Assembly (NCBI RefSeq): GCF_020447305.1
Contig: NZ_CP095732.1
Span: 2,388,501-2,452,500, forward strand
Source: Abyssibius alkaniclasticus
GTDB taxonomy: Bacteria; Pseudomonadota; Alphaproteobacteria; Rhodobacterales; Rhodobacteraceae
Direction: 5' to 3'
Length of the DNA: 64,000 nucleotides
The position numbers and the translations under genes were made by a program. This document shows, piece by piece, positions 29,481 through 37,545 of the stretch. A model generated the notes under the pieces. That model worked only from the letters and a program-made list of their open reading frames with translations, searched no databases and was not told the origin of the DNA. The number at the start of each line of letters is the position of its first letter. Positions within the stretch are counted from its first letter, which is position 1.

Positions 29481-29924
29481 ATGGCCGGACTTCGTAAAAA
29501 ACGCCGCGTTCAGCTTATTGCCATTTGCATGACCTTGCTTGTCGGGGCGTCGGTTCTTATCGGGATCGGTGCGAAAGACAGCATCAACCTGTTCCGCTCG
29601 CCCAGCGAGGTTGTGTCAAACCCTCCTAGGGCAAGTGAGGTGTTCAAACTTGGCGGGCTTGTGCTGGAAGGCAGCCTGATGCGGGGCACCGAGGCGACAT
29701 TCGTGGTGACCGACACCAACGAGGATATTCCGGTGCGTTACGTCGGGCTGGACCCTATTCCAGACCTGTTTGCTGAAGGGCGCGGCACGGTGGTGACGGG
29801 GCAAATGGAAGGTGGCGTATTCGTCGCCACCACGATTTTGGCCAAACATGACGAAAAATATGAACCCACCGAGGTGATCAACGCGCTCAGCGCGCAAGGC
29901 GTCGACATCACGGCGAATAATTAG
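29481..29924 (+). CDS. ccmE: Cytochrome c maturation heme chaperone CcmE
   Basis: A 147-residue periplasmic heme carrier anchored by one N-terminal helix (residues ~10-28, VQLIAICMTLLVGASVLIGIG). The OB-fold domain ends in 'ILAKHDEKYEP', where the His forms the covalent heme link and the Tyr is an axial ligand in known CcmE. The ATG with TAGGAG upstream is preferred to earlier in-frame codons inside argC. Its natural partners ccmF and ccmH lie downstream, but two lysis genes intervene. Confidence 0.95.
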   Translation: MAGLRKKRRVQLIAICMTLLVGASVLIGIGAKDSINLFRSPSEVVSNPPRASEVFKLGGLVLEGSLMRGTEATFVVTDTNEDIPVRYVGLDPIPDLFAEGRGTVVTGQMEGGVFVATTILAKHDEKYEPTEVINALSAQGVDITANN

Positions 29925-29976
29925 TTAAGGCCATCTCAACGGGTTTGTAACTTTTTTCGGTAATACTCCGGCAATC

Positions 29977-29982
29977 TTAACC
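29977..29982 (+). promoter_or_regulatory. CtrA half-site before the endolysin gene
   Basis: TTAACC, the half-site part of the CtrA consensus (TTAA-N7-TTAA; half-site TTAACCAT), lies 21 bases before the endolysin ATG in the only gap of the ccmE-to-ccmF stretch upstream of the pair. A second TTAA at the N7 position is replaced by GTCA. A six-base match can arise by chance, so this is suggestive only. Confidence 0.35.
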
Positions 29983-30002
29983 AAATTGTCAGGAATACCG
30001 AG

Positions 30003-30611
30003 ATGGCGTCAATTGACGATCTGATAGATGGAATACTTGCGCGTGAAGGCGGCTTTGTAAACGACCCGGATGATCCGGGCGGGGCCACGAATTACGGTGT
30101 GACCATTGGCACCCTGCGCCGTTTGGGCCTGGATGTGGATGGCGATGGCGATATCGACACCGATGATGTGAAAAAACTGCCGCTTGCAACGGCGCGCAAG
30201 ATCTATCGGAAGCACTATTTTGAAGATAGCGGCATTGCCGGTCTGCCCGCGCCGCTTCAGCCCAGCGTGCTGGATATGTATGTGAACGCCGGGGCCAATG
30301 CGATAAAGATCTTGCAGCGCCTGCTTGGTGAATTTGGCCAGCCGGTTGCCATTGATGGCCTGCTTGGCCCCCTGACACAGGCCGCCGCGGCGCGCGCCTT
30401 GCGGGCCGCCCCCGACCATTTTGTAAATGCCTATGGCATAGCGCGCCGCAACTACTACTACGCCCTGGCCGATGCCCGCCCGGCCAGCCGTAAATATGCG
30501 CGACGGCGTGATGGCGGCAAGGGCGGCTGGATTTTGCGCGCCGAAGAATTCATCTCCGAGGAATATCGTCTTACCGCCGCCCAACATGCGGCCCGCACAG
30601 GAGCCTGGTAA
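30003..30611 (+). CDS. GTA-type endolysin, GH108 family N-acetylmuramidase
   Basis: A 202-residue murein hydrolase. The N-terminal 'LAREGGFVNDPDDPGGATNYGVT' region (Glu15 in REGG is the expected catalytic acid) defines glycoside hydrolase family 108; a Pfam-type peptidoglycan-binding half follows ('VAIDGLLGPLTQAAAARAL'). There is no signal peptide, so it needs a holin to reach the wall. In Rhodobacter capsulatus a protein of this type releases gene transfer agent particles from the producing cell. Its stop overlaps the holin start (TAATG). No phage structural gene is nearby. The ribosome site is AGGAA. Confidence 0.88.
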   Translation: MASIDDLIDGILAREGGFVNDPDDPGGATNYGVTIGTLRRLGLDVDGDGDIDTDDVKKLPLATARKIYRKHYFEDSGIAGLPAPLQPSVLDMYVNAGANAIKILQRLLGEFGQPVAIDGLLGPLTQAAAARALRAAPDHFVNAYGIARRNYYYALADARPASRKYARRRDGGKGGWILRAEEFISEEYRLTAAQHAARTGAW

Positions 30612-31093
30612 TGGCATTGATCAATATCGGACGCACAGCCGAACAGGTAGGCGGCGCTGTTGCCCAGGTTGCCGAGGTTTTCACCAGCAATGCGACCAAG
30701 GCAGAAGCCGCCGCAACCACGCGTTATACGGCCGCAATCACCCAGGCGGGGGCCGAATTCGAGGGCGCGCGCGACGGCTGGTTTGACCAGTTTGTAAACG
30801 GGCTCAACCGGCTGCCGCGCCCGCTTCTGGCGATTTCGACGATCGGGCTGTTTGCCTATGCAATGGCAGCTCCCGAAGGGTTTTCGGTGCGGATGCAGGG
30901 GCTTGCCTATGTGCCCGATCCGCTTTGGTGGCTGCTTGGGGCGGTGGTTTCGTTCTATTTTGGGGCGCGCGAGCTGCACTATTTTCGCGGCTATGCGCCG
31001 CGCGTGCCCGCCCCGGCAGTGCCAAACAAGGCTTTAACGTCACCGCAAGCTGAAATTAACGATGCGCTGGAAGACTGGCGCGCGAATCTCTAG
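30611..31093 (+). CDS. GTA-type holin (three-helix holin family)
   Basis: A 160-residue membrane protein. A soluble Ala-rich N-terminus of ~75 residues precedes hydrophobic segments 'PLLAISTIGLFAYAMAAP' and 'PLWWLLGAVVSFYFGARE', separated by a loop with Met and Pro; the C-terminus is polar. The 'WFDQFVNGLNRLPRPLLA' lead-in and 'FYFGARELHYF' end are what I associate with the holin family named for gene-transfer release. It would form lesions in the inner membrane that let the adjacent endolysin out. Coupled to the endolysin by a one-base overlap; ccmF starts 110 bases later. Confidence 0.85.
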   Translation: MALINIGRTAEQVGGAVAQVAEVFTSNATKAEAAATTRYTAAITQAGAEFEGARDGWFDQFVNGLNRLPRPLLAISTIGLFAYAMAAPEGFSVRMQGLAYVPDPLWWLLGAVVSFYFGARELHYFRGYAPRVPAPAVPNKALTSPQAEINDALEDWRANL

Positions 31094-31203
31094 CCATTCG
31101 GGGCGGCCCGCGACGCAAGGCCGCCCCCCCATCACGCAATTGAAAATTGCAACTACTGCTCCAGCATCTATGATGATCCGTGTCACATGGATGGAGCCAA
31201 CAG

Positions 31204-33183
31204 ATGATTGCCGAACTCGGCCACTTTGCCCTGATATTCGCACTGGCTGTGGCCGGTATTCAAACTGTTGTTCCAATGATTGGCGCCTGGCGGGGCTGGC
31301 ATGACTGGATGCGCGTTGGCAATATTGCCGCATATGCGCAGTTTATTGCGGTTGCTTTTGCCTTCGCGGCCCTGGCCAACGCCTTTGTGACCTCGGATTT
31401 TTCGCTGGCGCTTGTTGCAAGCAACTCGCATTCAGCCAAGCCGCTTCTCTATAAATTCACAGGTGTCTGGGGCAATCACGAAGGCTCTCTTTTGCTCTGG
31501 ATACTGATTCTTACGCTGTTTGGCGCGCTTGTCGCCGCATTCGGGCGCAACCTGCCGCCAACCCTGCGCGCGCGCGTTCTGTCGGTTCAGGCGATGATCG
31601 GTGTCGCATTTCTGGCGTTCATGCTGTTCACCTCCAACCCGTTTTTGCGGCTGGTATCGCCGCCGCTTGATGGAAATGACCTCAATCCGCTGCTGCAAGA
31701 CCCCGGCCTCGCCTTTCATCCGCCATTTTTGTATCTTGGTTATGTCGGGCTTTCGACGGCATTTTCATTTGCGATTGCAGCACTTATCGAAGGCCGGGTC
31801 GATGCGGCCTGGGCCCGTTGGGTGCGGCCCTGGACGCTGACGGCCTGGATGTTCCTGACCATTGGCATCGCTATGGGCTCGTGGTGGGCCTATTATGAAC
31901 TTGGCTGGGGCGGCTGGTGGTTCTGGGATCCGGTTGAAAATGCAAGCTTCATGCCGTGGCTGATTTCCACCGCCCTGCTGCATTCGGCCATTGTGGTTGA
32001 AAAACGCGACACGCTCAAAAGCTGGACGGTGCTTTTGGCAATTCTGGCATTTTCCTTCAGCCTGATCGGGGCGTTCCTGGTGCGCTCTGGGGTGCTGACC
32101 TCGGTTCACGCATTTGCCAACGATCCCGAGCGCGGAAAGTTCATTTTGGGAATTCTGGTTGTTGCGATTGGCGGTGGCCTTACGCTTTATGCGGCGCGTG
32201 CGCCCAGCCTGCGCAGCAACTCGGCCTTTTCATCCATCAGCCGCGAAAGCGGTCTTGTGCTGAACAATCTGCTGCTGATTGTGGCGACGGTGATCGTGTT
32301 CATCGGCACGATCTGGCCCCTGGCGAACGAGGCGCTGACAGGTTCCGTTGTTTCGGTCGGCGCGCCGTTCTTTGATCTGACCTTCACGCCATTCATGGTG
32401 GTGCTGGCCATGCTTTTGCCAATGGGTGCCATTTTGCCGTGGAAACGCGCGCAGCTTGGCCGCAATCTGCGCCCGCTCTACGGGGTGGTTGCGCTGTCGG
32501 TGGCACTTGGCGCTGCCGTTTGGGCGTTCAACACCGGCGGGCGGATTTTGGGGCCGGTCGGGCTGGTGCTTTCATCCTGGATTGTGCTGGGTGCCGTGGC
32601 CGATATTGCCAACAAGGTGCGTCTGCGTGCTGTGCCACTGGCCGAATCGCTGCGCCGGGCGCGCAATTTGCCGGGCGCCGATTGGGGCCGTTTCTTTGCC
32701 CATGCCGGCTTTGGCCTGACAATATTCGGCATTGCCGCCGTAACCGCATGGGAGGTTGAGGCAAACCGCGAAATGGCAGTCGGCCAAACCATGCAGCTTG
32801 GCGCCTATGAATTGCGGCTGGATGCGGTCGAGGAAATTCAGGGGCCGAACTATTCCGCCCGCCGCGGGGTGTTCACCTATTTCCGCGACGGTCGGGAACT
32901 TGGCCAGCTTCTGCCGGAAAAACGTTTTTACCCCGTGCAGCAAATGCCCACGACCGAGGCCGCCATCACGCTTGGATTGTGGCGCGACCTCTATGTCGTA
33001 TTGGGCGATCCGCAGCAGGCGGGGGGCTATGCCGTGCGTGCCTTCATCAAACCGTTTGTGAATTGGATCTGGATTGGCGCATTGGTCATGGCGCTTGGCG
33101 GCATTGTCAGCCTGATGGACAGGCGCTACCGGATTGCGGCGCTCAAAAGCCGCAGCCCGCGCGGTATTGTTCCGGCGGAGTAG
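31204..33183 (+). CDS. ccmF: Cytochrome c heme lyase subunit CcmF
   Basis: A 659-residue multi-helix membrane protein that, with CcmH, attaches heme to apocytochrome c. The tryptophan-rich WWD signature 'ELGWGGWWFWDPVENASFMP' lies at residues ~235-255, and 'GVWGNHEGSLLLW' with a conserved His precedes it. A large periplasmic region follows ~residue 520. The ATG that begins MIAELGHFALIFALAVAG is the family start; eight in-frame codons upstream are less likely. The gene begins after the holin gene, without a terminator between. Confidence 0.97.
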   Translation: MIAELGHFALIFALAVAGIQTVVPMIGAWRGWHDWMRVGNIAAYAQFIAVAFAFAALANAFVTSDFSLALVASNSHSAKPLLYKFTGVWGNHEGSLLLWILILTLFGALVAAFGRNLPPTLRARVLSVQAMIGVAFLAFMLFTSNPFLRLVSPPLDGNDLNPLLQDPGLAFHPPFLYLGYVGLSTAFSFAIAALIEGRVDAAWARWVRPWTLTAWMFLTIGIAMGSWWAYYELGWGGWWFWDPVENASFMPWLISTALLHSAIVVEKRDTLKSWTVLLAILAFSFSLIGAFLVRSGVLTSVHAFANDPERGKFILGILVVAIGGGLTLYAARAPSLRSNSAFSSISRESGLVLNNLLLIVATVIVFIGTIWPLANEALTGSVVSVGAPFFDLTFTPFMVVLAMLLPMGAILPWKRAQLGRNLRPLYGVVALSVALGAAVWAFNTGGRILGPVGLVLSSWIVLGAVADIANKVRLRAVPLAESLRRARNLPGADWGRFFAHAGFGLTIFGIAAVTAWEVEANREMAVGQTMQLGAYELRLDAVEEIQGPNYSARRGVFTYFRDGRELGQLLPEKRFYPVQQMPTTEAAITLGLWRDLYVVLGDPQQAGGYAVRAFIKPFVNWIWIGALVMALGGIVSLMDRRYRIAALKSRSPRGIVPAE

Positions 33184-33187
33184 GCAA

Positions 33188-33634
33188 ATGCGCAGATTTG
33201 TCTTTTTGCTGATTCTCGTCGCCAGCCCCATGCTTGCGGTAACACCCGATGAAATGCTGGATGATCCGGTGCTGGAAGCGCGTGCGCGTGAAATTTCCAA
33301 AGGGCTGCGCTGTGTTGTTTGCCAGAACGAGAATATTGACGATTCCAACGCCGCAATCGCCCGAGACCTTCGGCTTTTGGTGCGCGAAATGTTGGTGGCG
33401 GGCAATAGCGATGACGATGTCGTTGCCGCGCTCGTGGCGCGCTATGGCGAATTTGTGCTGCTGCGCCCCAGTATGAACGGTGCCAATGTCATTTTATGGT
33501 TTGCCGGGCCGGCGCTGCTTTTGGCCGGGCTTGGCATGGCGATTCTCTATATCCGACGCCGCCCAAGGCCGGTGGCTGACAGGCTCAACGCGGCCGAGGA
33601 AGCGCGGATTGCCACGCTGATGCAAGAGGAATAG
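33188..33634 (+). CDS. ccmH: Cytochrome c maturation thiol protein CcmH (CcmL type)
   Basis: A 148-residue periplasmic thiol-disulfide protein. A cleavable signal (MRRFVFLLILVASPMLAV) leads to the conserved 'ISKGLRCVVCQNENIDDSNA' motif, the CxxC that reduces apocytochrome thiols. The C-terminus has one membrane helix (VILWFAGPALLLAGLGMAILY) and a cytoplasmic tail. This is the short, single-domain form. It starts four bases after the ccmF stop. Confidence 0.95.
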   Translation: MRRFVFLLILVASPMLAVTPDEMLDDPVLEARAREISKGLRCVVCQNENIDDSNAAIARDLRLLVREMLVAGNSDDDVVAALVARYGEFVLLRPSMNGANVILWFAGPALLLAGLGMAILYIRRRPRPVADRLNAAEEARIATLMQEE

Positions 33635-33642
33635 CCAGGCTT

Positions 33643-34419
33643 ATGTCGGAAAGCACCCTGCTTTACACAGTGGCCGACGGGGTGGTGACCATCACGCTCA
33701 ACCGCCCCGATGTGATGAACGGGCTGAACCGCGCTTTGCGCGCGGCACTGCTGGAGGCGGTCAGGCGCGCACCCACCGATGGCCGCGTGCTGGTGATGAC
33801 CGGCGCGGGCCGTGCCTTTTGTTCCGGGCAAGACCTGAGCGGCGATGTCTCACCAGAAGATCTCGACCTTCAAGCAACGCTGCGCGACGAATACGAGCCG
33901 CTTTTGCGCGCCATTTATGATTGCCCCATCCCCACGATTTCCGCCGTGAACGGGCCTGCCGCTGGGGCAGGGGCGAATATCGCGCTGGCCGCCGATGTGG
34001 TGATCGCCGCGCAGTCTGCGGTGTTTATCCAGGCCTTCACCCGCATCGGGCTTATTCCGGATGCCGGCGGCACCTATTGGCTGCCGCGCCAGGTCGGGTT
34101 TGCGCGCGCAATGGGCGCGGCCCTGTTTGCCGAAAGCATTCGCGCCGAACAGGCGGCACAGTGGGGGATGATCTGGGAAGCCGTGCCCGATGCCGAATTT
34201 GCCGCCCATGTCGCCGCGCGCGCCGCGCATCTGGCCAAGGGGCCAACGCAAAGCTATGCGCTGCTCAAACAGGCATTGCGGGCCAGCTTTGACAACGATC
34301 TTGATGCACAATTGGCGCTGGAGGCGCGTTTGCAGGCCAGGGCCGGTGCTTCGGATGATTTTGCCGAGGGCGTTGCCGCCTTTAAGCAAAAGCGCGCGCC
34401 TCGCTTCAAGGGCCACTAG
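33643..34419 (+). CDS. Enoyl-CoA hydratase/isomerase, PaaG-like
   Basis: A 258-residue crotonase. 'GRAFCSGQDLSG' and 'AVNGPAAGAGANIALAADVVIA' form the oxyanion hole and CoA site; 'FTRIGLIPDAGGTYWLPR' carries an Asp rather than Glu at the second acid position, as in PaaG-type isomerases. PaaG acts in phenylacetate degradation, but no other paa genes are here. It lies 8 bases after ccmH, so it may ride on the ccm transcript. Which acyl-CoA it uses is unknown. Confidence 0.82.
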   Translation: MSESTLLYTVADGVVTITLNRPDVMNGLNRALRAALLEAVRRAPTDGRVLVMTGAGRAFCSGQDLSGDVSPEDLDLQATLRDEYEPLLRAIYDCPIPTISAVNGPAAGAGANIALAADVVIAAQSAVFIQAFTRIGLIPDAGGTYWLPRQVGFARAMGAALFAESIRAEQAAQWGMIWEAVPDAEFAAHVAARAAHLAKGPTQSYALLKQALRASFDNDLDAQLALEARLQARAGASDDFAEGVAAFKQKRAPRFKGH

Positions 34420-34458
34420 CCCCCTTGACCTTGCCGCCCGGCCCGCCATTCTGGCGCG

Positions 34459-37263
34459 ATGACCAGTTTAGCGCAGGCCAAGCCATCCCCGATTCCCCAT
34501 GATGCCGCGCGCGGTGCGCTCGCGCGCGCGCGCTTTGCCGATCTGCCCGGTGATCTGCCCGCGCTGATCGAAGGCGTGGCCGGGTGCAGCCCCTATCTGG
34601 ATGCCTTGCTGTCGCGCGAGGCTGAATGGCTGGCCAGCATCGCAAACACCCCGTTGGCCGAGGTTCTGGCCGCAGCATTGGTTGCGGAAGGTGAAAACTT
34701 CAACGCGCTTTCCGATGCGTTGCGCCAGGCCAAGCGCCGCGTGGCCCTGCTGACCGCCCTGGCCGATCTGGGCGGGCTGTGGTGCCTCGAAGATGTCACC
34801 GGCGCGCTTACGGCCCTGTCGGATTTCGCGGTAAATACCGCCCTTCGCCACCTGATTGCCGCCGAAATTGCGCGCGGCAAAATTCCCGGCGCCAGTATGG
34901 GTGATATCGACGAGGCTGCGGGCATGGTCGCGCTGGCTATGGGCAAGGGCGGGGCGGGCGAGTTGAACTACTCATCCGACATAGACCTGATCATGCTGTT
35001 TGATGAAACCCGGTTTCAGCCCGATGATTATGCCACGGCACGGGCGGCCTTCATCCGGGTGACACAGCGCATGGTCAAGCTGCTGTCGGAGGTCACCGCC
35101 GAGGGCTATGTGTTTCGCACCGATCTGCGCCTGCGCCCCGACCCTTCGGTCACGCCGGTCTGTATCGCAATGGAGCCGGCCGAAAGCTACTATGAATCCC
35201 TTGGCCGCACCTGGGAGCGGGCAGCCTTTATCAAGGCGCGGCCCTGTGCGGGGGCCATAGCGGCCGGGCAGGGGTTTTTGGACAGGCTCACACCGTTTGT
35301 CTGGCGCCGCCACCTCGATTTTGCCGCCATTGAAGATGCGCATAACATGCGTCTGCGCATACGCGACCATAAGGGGCTGGCGGGCGCAATCTCTGTGGCG
35401 GGCCATGATCTGAAGCTCGGGCAGGGCGGCATTCGCGATATCGAGTTTTTCGCGCAAACCCGCCAGCTTATCTGTGGCGGGCGCGATGCCGATCTGCGCC
35501 AGCGCGGCACACGGGCGGCACTGGCGGCACTAGCAAAAAAAGGCTGGATCGACCCTGAAACGGCCAGTGCGCTCGATGCGGCCTATATTGCACATCGCAC
35601 GCTCGAACACCGGCTGCAAATGCTGGATGATGCGCAAACCCATATCATTCCGGAACCCGCCGAGAAACGCGCGCGGCTGGCGGCGTTCTGTGGTGCCAGC
35701 GATCAGGCGGCTTTCGAGGCCGAGGTTCTGGCGCGGTTGCAGCGGGTGCAGTCGCTGACCGAACCGTTTTTCAGCCGCGATACGCCCGCAGCCCCCAGCG
35801 AGACCCCGGATTTCGAACGCCCCGAACTGGCCGAAAACCTGTTTGCTGCCTGGCCGCGCTATCCGGCATTGCGCACCGCGCGCGGGCGCAAATTGTTCGA
35901 CGGGCTGAAACCGGCGCTGCTTGCACGTCTGGCCCGCGCACCCAGCCCGGACGAGGCCTTGTTGCAATTCGATGCCTTTCTGCGCGGTCTGCCCGCCGGT
36001 GTCCAGCTTTTCGCCCTGTTCGAGGCGAACCCGGAACTGCTTGAAATGCTGGTGGATATCTGCGGCTCCGCCCCTGAACTTGCGCGCTATCTGGGCCGCA
36101 ATCCGAAAGTGTTCGATGCGGTGATCGGCTCCGATTTCTTTGGCCCCTTGCCCGATATGGCCACAATGGCACGCGGCCTTGCTGCGGCACTGCAAGCGGC
36201 ACAGGATTACGAGGATGCGCTGAATGCCACCCGCGTCTGGGCGCAGGAATTGCGCTTTCGCATCGGGGTGCATCTGCTGCGGGGCATTTGCAGCGCCGCG
36301 CAATCGGCCAAGGCCTATTCCGACCTTGCCGAAACCTGCCTTGCGCAGCTTTTTCCCATTGTCTGCAAGCATCTGGCCGAACGGCACGGATTTGCACCCG
36401 GCAAGGGCGCTGCGGTTATTGCTATGGGCAAGCTAGGCTCGCGCGAGATGACGGTCACCTCCGATCTGGACCTGATCGTCATTTATGATGGCAGCGAGCA
36501 GGGCGAAAGCGATGGCAAGCGCCCGCTTCTGCCGGGGCCATATTATGCGCGGCTGACGCAATCGCTGATTTCGGCACTGACCGTGGAAACCAGCGAAGGG
36601 CGGCTTTACGAGGTCGATTTGCGGCTGCGCCCCTCGGGGCGCAAGGGGCCGGTTGCCGTGGCGCTAAGCGCGTTTGAAACCTATCATCGGCAAGAGGCCT
36701 GGACATGGGAGCATTTGGCGCTGCTGCGCGCCCGCGTGGTGGCCGGAACGCCCGAAATGCTTGGCGCAACGGCTGCTGCCCTGAGCGCGGCTCAAAACCT
36801 GCCGCTTGATGCCGCGCAGATCCGCACCGATGTGGTTGAAATGCGCGCCCGCCTTGCCGCTGCCAATGCCGCTCATGATGATTTTGCCTGGGAGGTTAAG
36901 CTTGGGCGCGGGCGTTTGCTGGATATCGAACTGATGCTGCAAGCCGGCGCGCTTATGCGCAATGTCACCAACAAGCGCGCAGCGCCGGCAATGGCGCGCG
37001 CGCTGGCCCGCGACGGCTGGCTCGGCAAGGACGAGCTTGCGCAGCTTGAAGCGGCCTTGACTTTGTTCGCCACGGTGCAGCAAATCGGGCGGCTGGCGAT
37101 TGATGGGCGGCTCGAACCGGCGCGCGCCGGCCAGGGGGTGATGGATTTACTGTGCCGCGCCACCGAAACCGCCGATACTGCGGTGCTGGAAACCCTGTTG
37201 TTACAGGTGCAAAGTGAAATGTGCGCGCTGATCGACAGCAAGCTCGGCAAGCAGGAGGCATAG
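34459..37263 (+). CDS. glnE: Glutamine synthetase adenylyltransferase/deadenylase
   Basis: A 934-residue bifunctional enzyme that adds or removes AMP on glutamine synthetase in response to PII. Two nucleotidyltransferase domains are visible: N-terminal 'GELNYSSDIDLIMLFDE' (residue ~170) and C-terminal 'GSREMTVTSDLDLIVIYD' (~657), each with the G-S and DxD metal site, followed by 'RTDLRLRPDPS' and 'EVDLRLRPSGRKGPVA'. Length fits GlnE. The regulatory helical domain lies between them. A 92-residue unknown gene follows three bases after the stop. Confidence 0.95.
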   Translation: MTSLAQAKPSPIPHDAARGALARARFADLPGDLPALIEGVAGCSPYLDALLSREAEWLASIANTPLAEVLAAALVAEGENFNALSDALRQAKRRVALLTALADLGGLWCLEDVTGALTALSDFAVNTALRHLIAAEIARGKIPGASMGDIDEAAGMVALAMGKGGAGELNYSSDIDLIMLFDETRFQPDDYATARAAFIRVTQRMVKLLSEVTAEGYVFRTDLRLRPDPSVTPVCIAMEPAESYYESLGRTWERAAFIKARPCAGAIAAGQGFLDRLTPFVWRRHLDFAAIEDAHNMRLRIRDHKGLAGAISVAGHDLKLGQGGIRDIEFFAQTRQLICGGRDADLRQRGTRAALAALAKKGWIDPETASALDAAYIAHRTLEHRLQMLDDAQTHIIPEPAEKRARLAAFCGASDQAAFEAEVLARLQRVQSLTEPFFSRDTPAAPSETPDFERPELAENLFAAWPRYPALRTARGRKLFDGLKPALLARLARAPSPDEALLQFDAFLRGLPAGVQLFALFEANPELLEMLVDICGSAPELARYLGRNPKVFDAVIGSDFFGPLPDMATMARGLAAALQAAQDYEDALNATRVWAQELRFRIGVHLLRGICSAAQSAKAYSDLAETCLAQLFPIVCKHLAERHGFAPGKGAAVIAMGKLGSREMTVTSDLDLIVIYDGSEQGESDGKRPLLPGPYYARLTQSLISALTVETSEGRLYEVDLRLRPSGRKGPVAVALSAFETYHRQEAWTWEHLALLRARVVAGTPEMLGATAAALSAAQNLPLDAAQIRTDVVEMRARLAAANAAHDDFAWEVKLGRGRLLDIELMLQAGALMRNVTNKRAAPAMARALARDGWLGKDELAQLEAALTLFATVQQIGRLAIDGRLEPARAGQGVMDLLCRATETADTAVLETLLLQVQSEMCALIDSKLGKQEA

Positions 37264-37266
37264 CAG

Positions 37267-37545
37267 ATGGTCGACAAGGGCGGACATGACGACGACCCGC
37301 GCGGGCTGATTTTTGAAAGCTACCGCATTGCGGGCATCACGCCCGGTGAATGCCGGTCGATCTTTCTGGACTGGGCCATGAATGTGCCGCAGTCGCGCGA
37401 TACCTCGGCCGCGATTGCCGCCTTGTTGGCGCGCTACGCCGCCGCCCACCCCAACCACCCGATGACACAGGTTTTGCGCGACGGACAGGCCGCGCCCGCA
37501 CGGCCGCGCCGCCGTGGCGGGGCTATGGGGCGCAACCGCGGCTAG
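37267..37545 (+). CDS. Small conserved-looking protein of unknown function
   Basis: A 92-residue protein beginning MVDKGGHDDDPRGLIFESYR. The middle 'ITPGECRSIFLDWAMNVPQSRDTSAAIAALLARYAAAHP' part looks helical; the tail 'ARPRRRGGAMGRNRG' is strongly basic. I know no function. It is probably co-transcribed with glnE (three-base gap, CAGGAGGCATAGCAG supplies a ribosome site). It converges on the M20 peptidase gene; the two stop codons overlap (CTAG). Confidence 0.7.
   Translation: MVDKGGHDDDPRGLIFESYRIAGITPGECRSIFLDWAMNVPQSRDTSAAIAALLARYAAAHPNHPMTQVLRDGQAAPARPRRRGGAMGRNRG

Noticed and set aside
30003-31093. Remnant prophage
   Set aside because: Only lysis genes are present; there are no integrase, capsid, tail or attachment repeats, and flanking ccm genes are intact, so a GTA-type cassette is the better reading.
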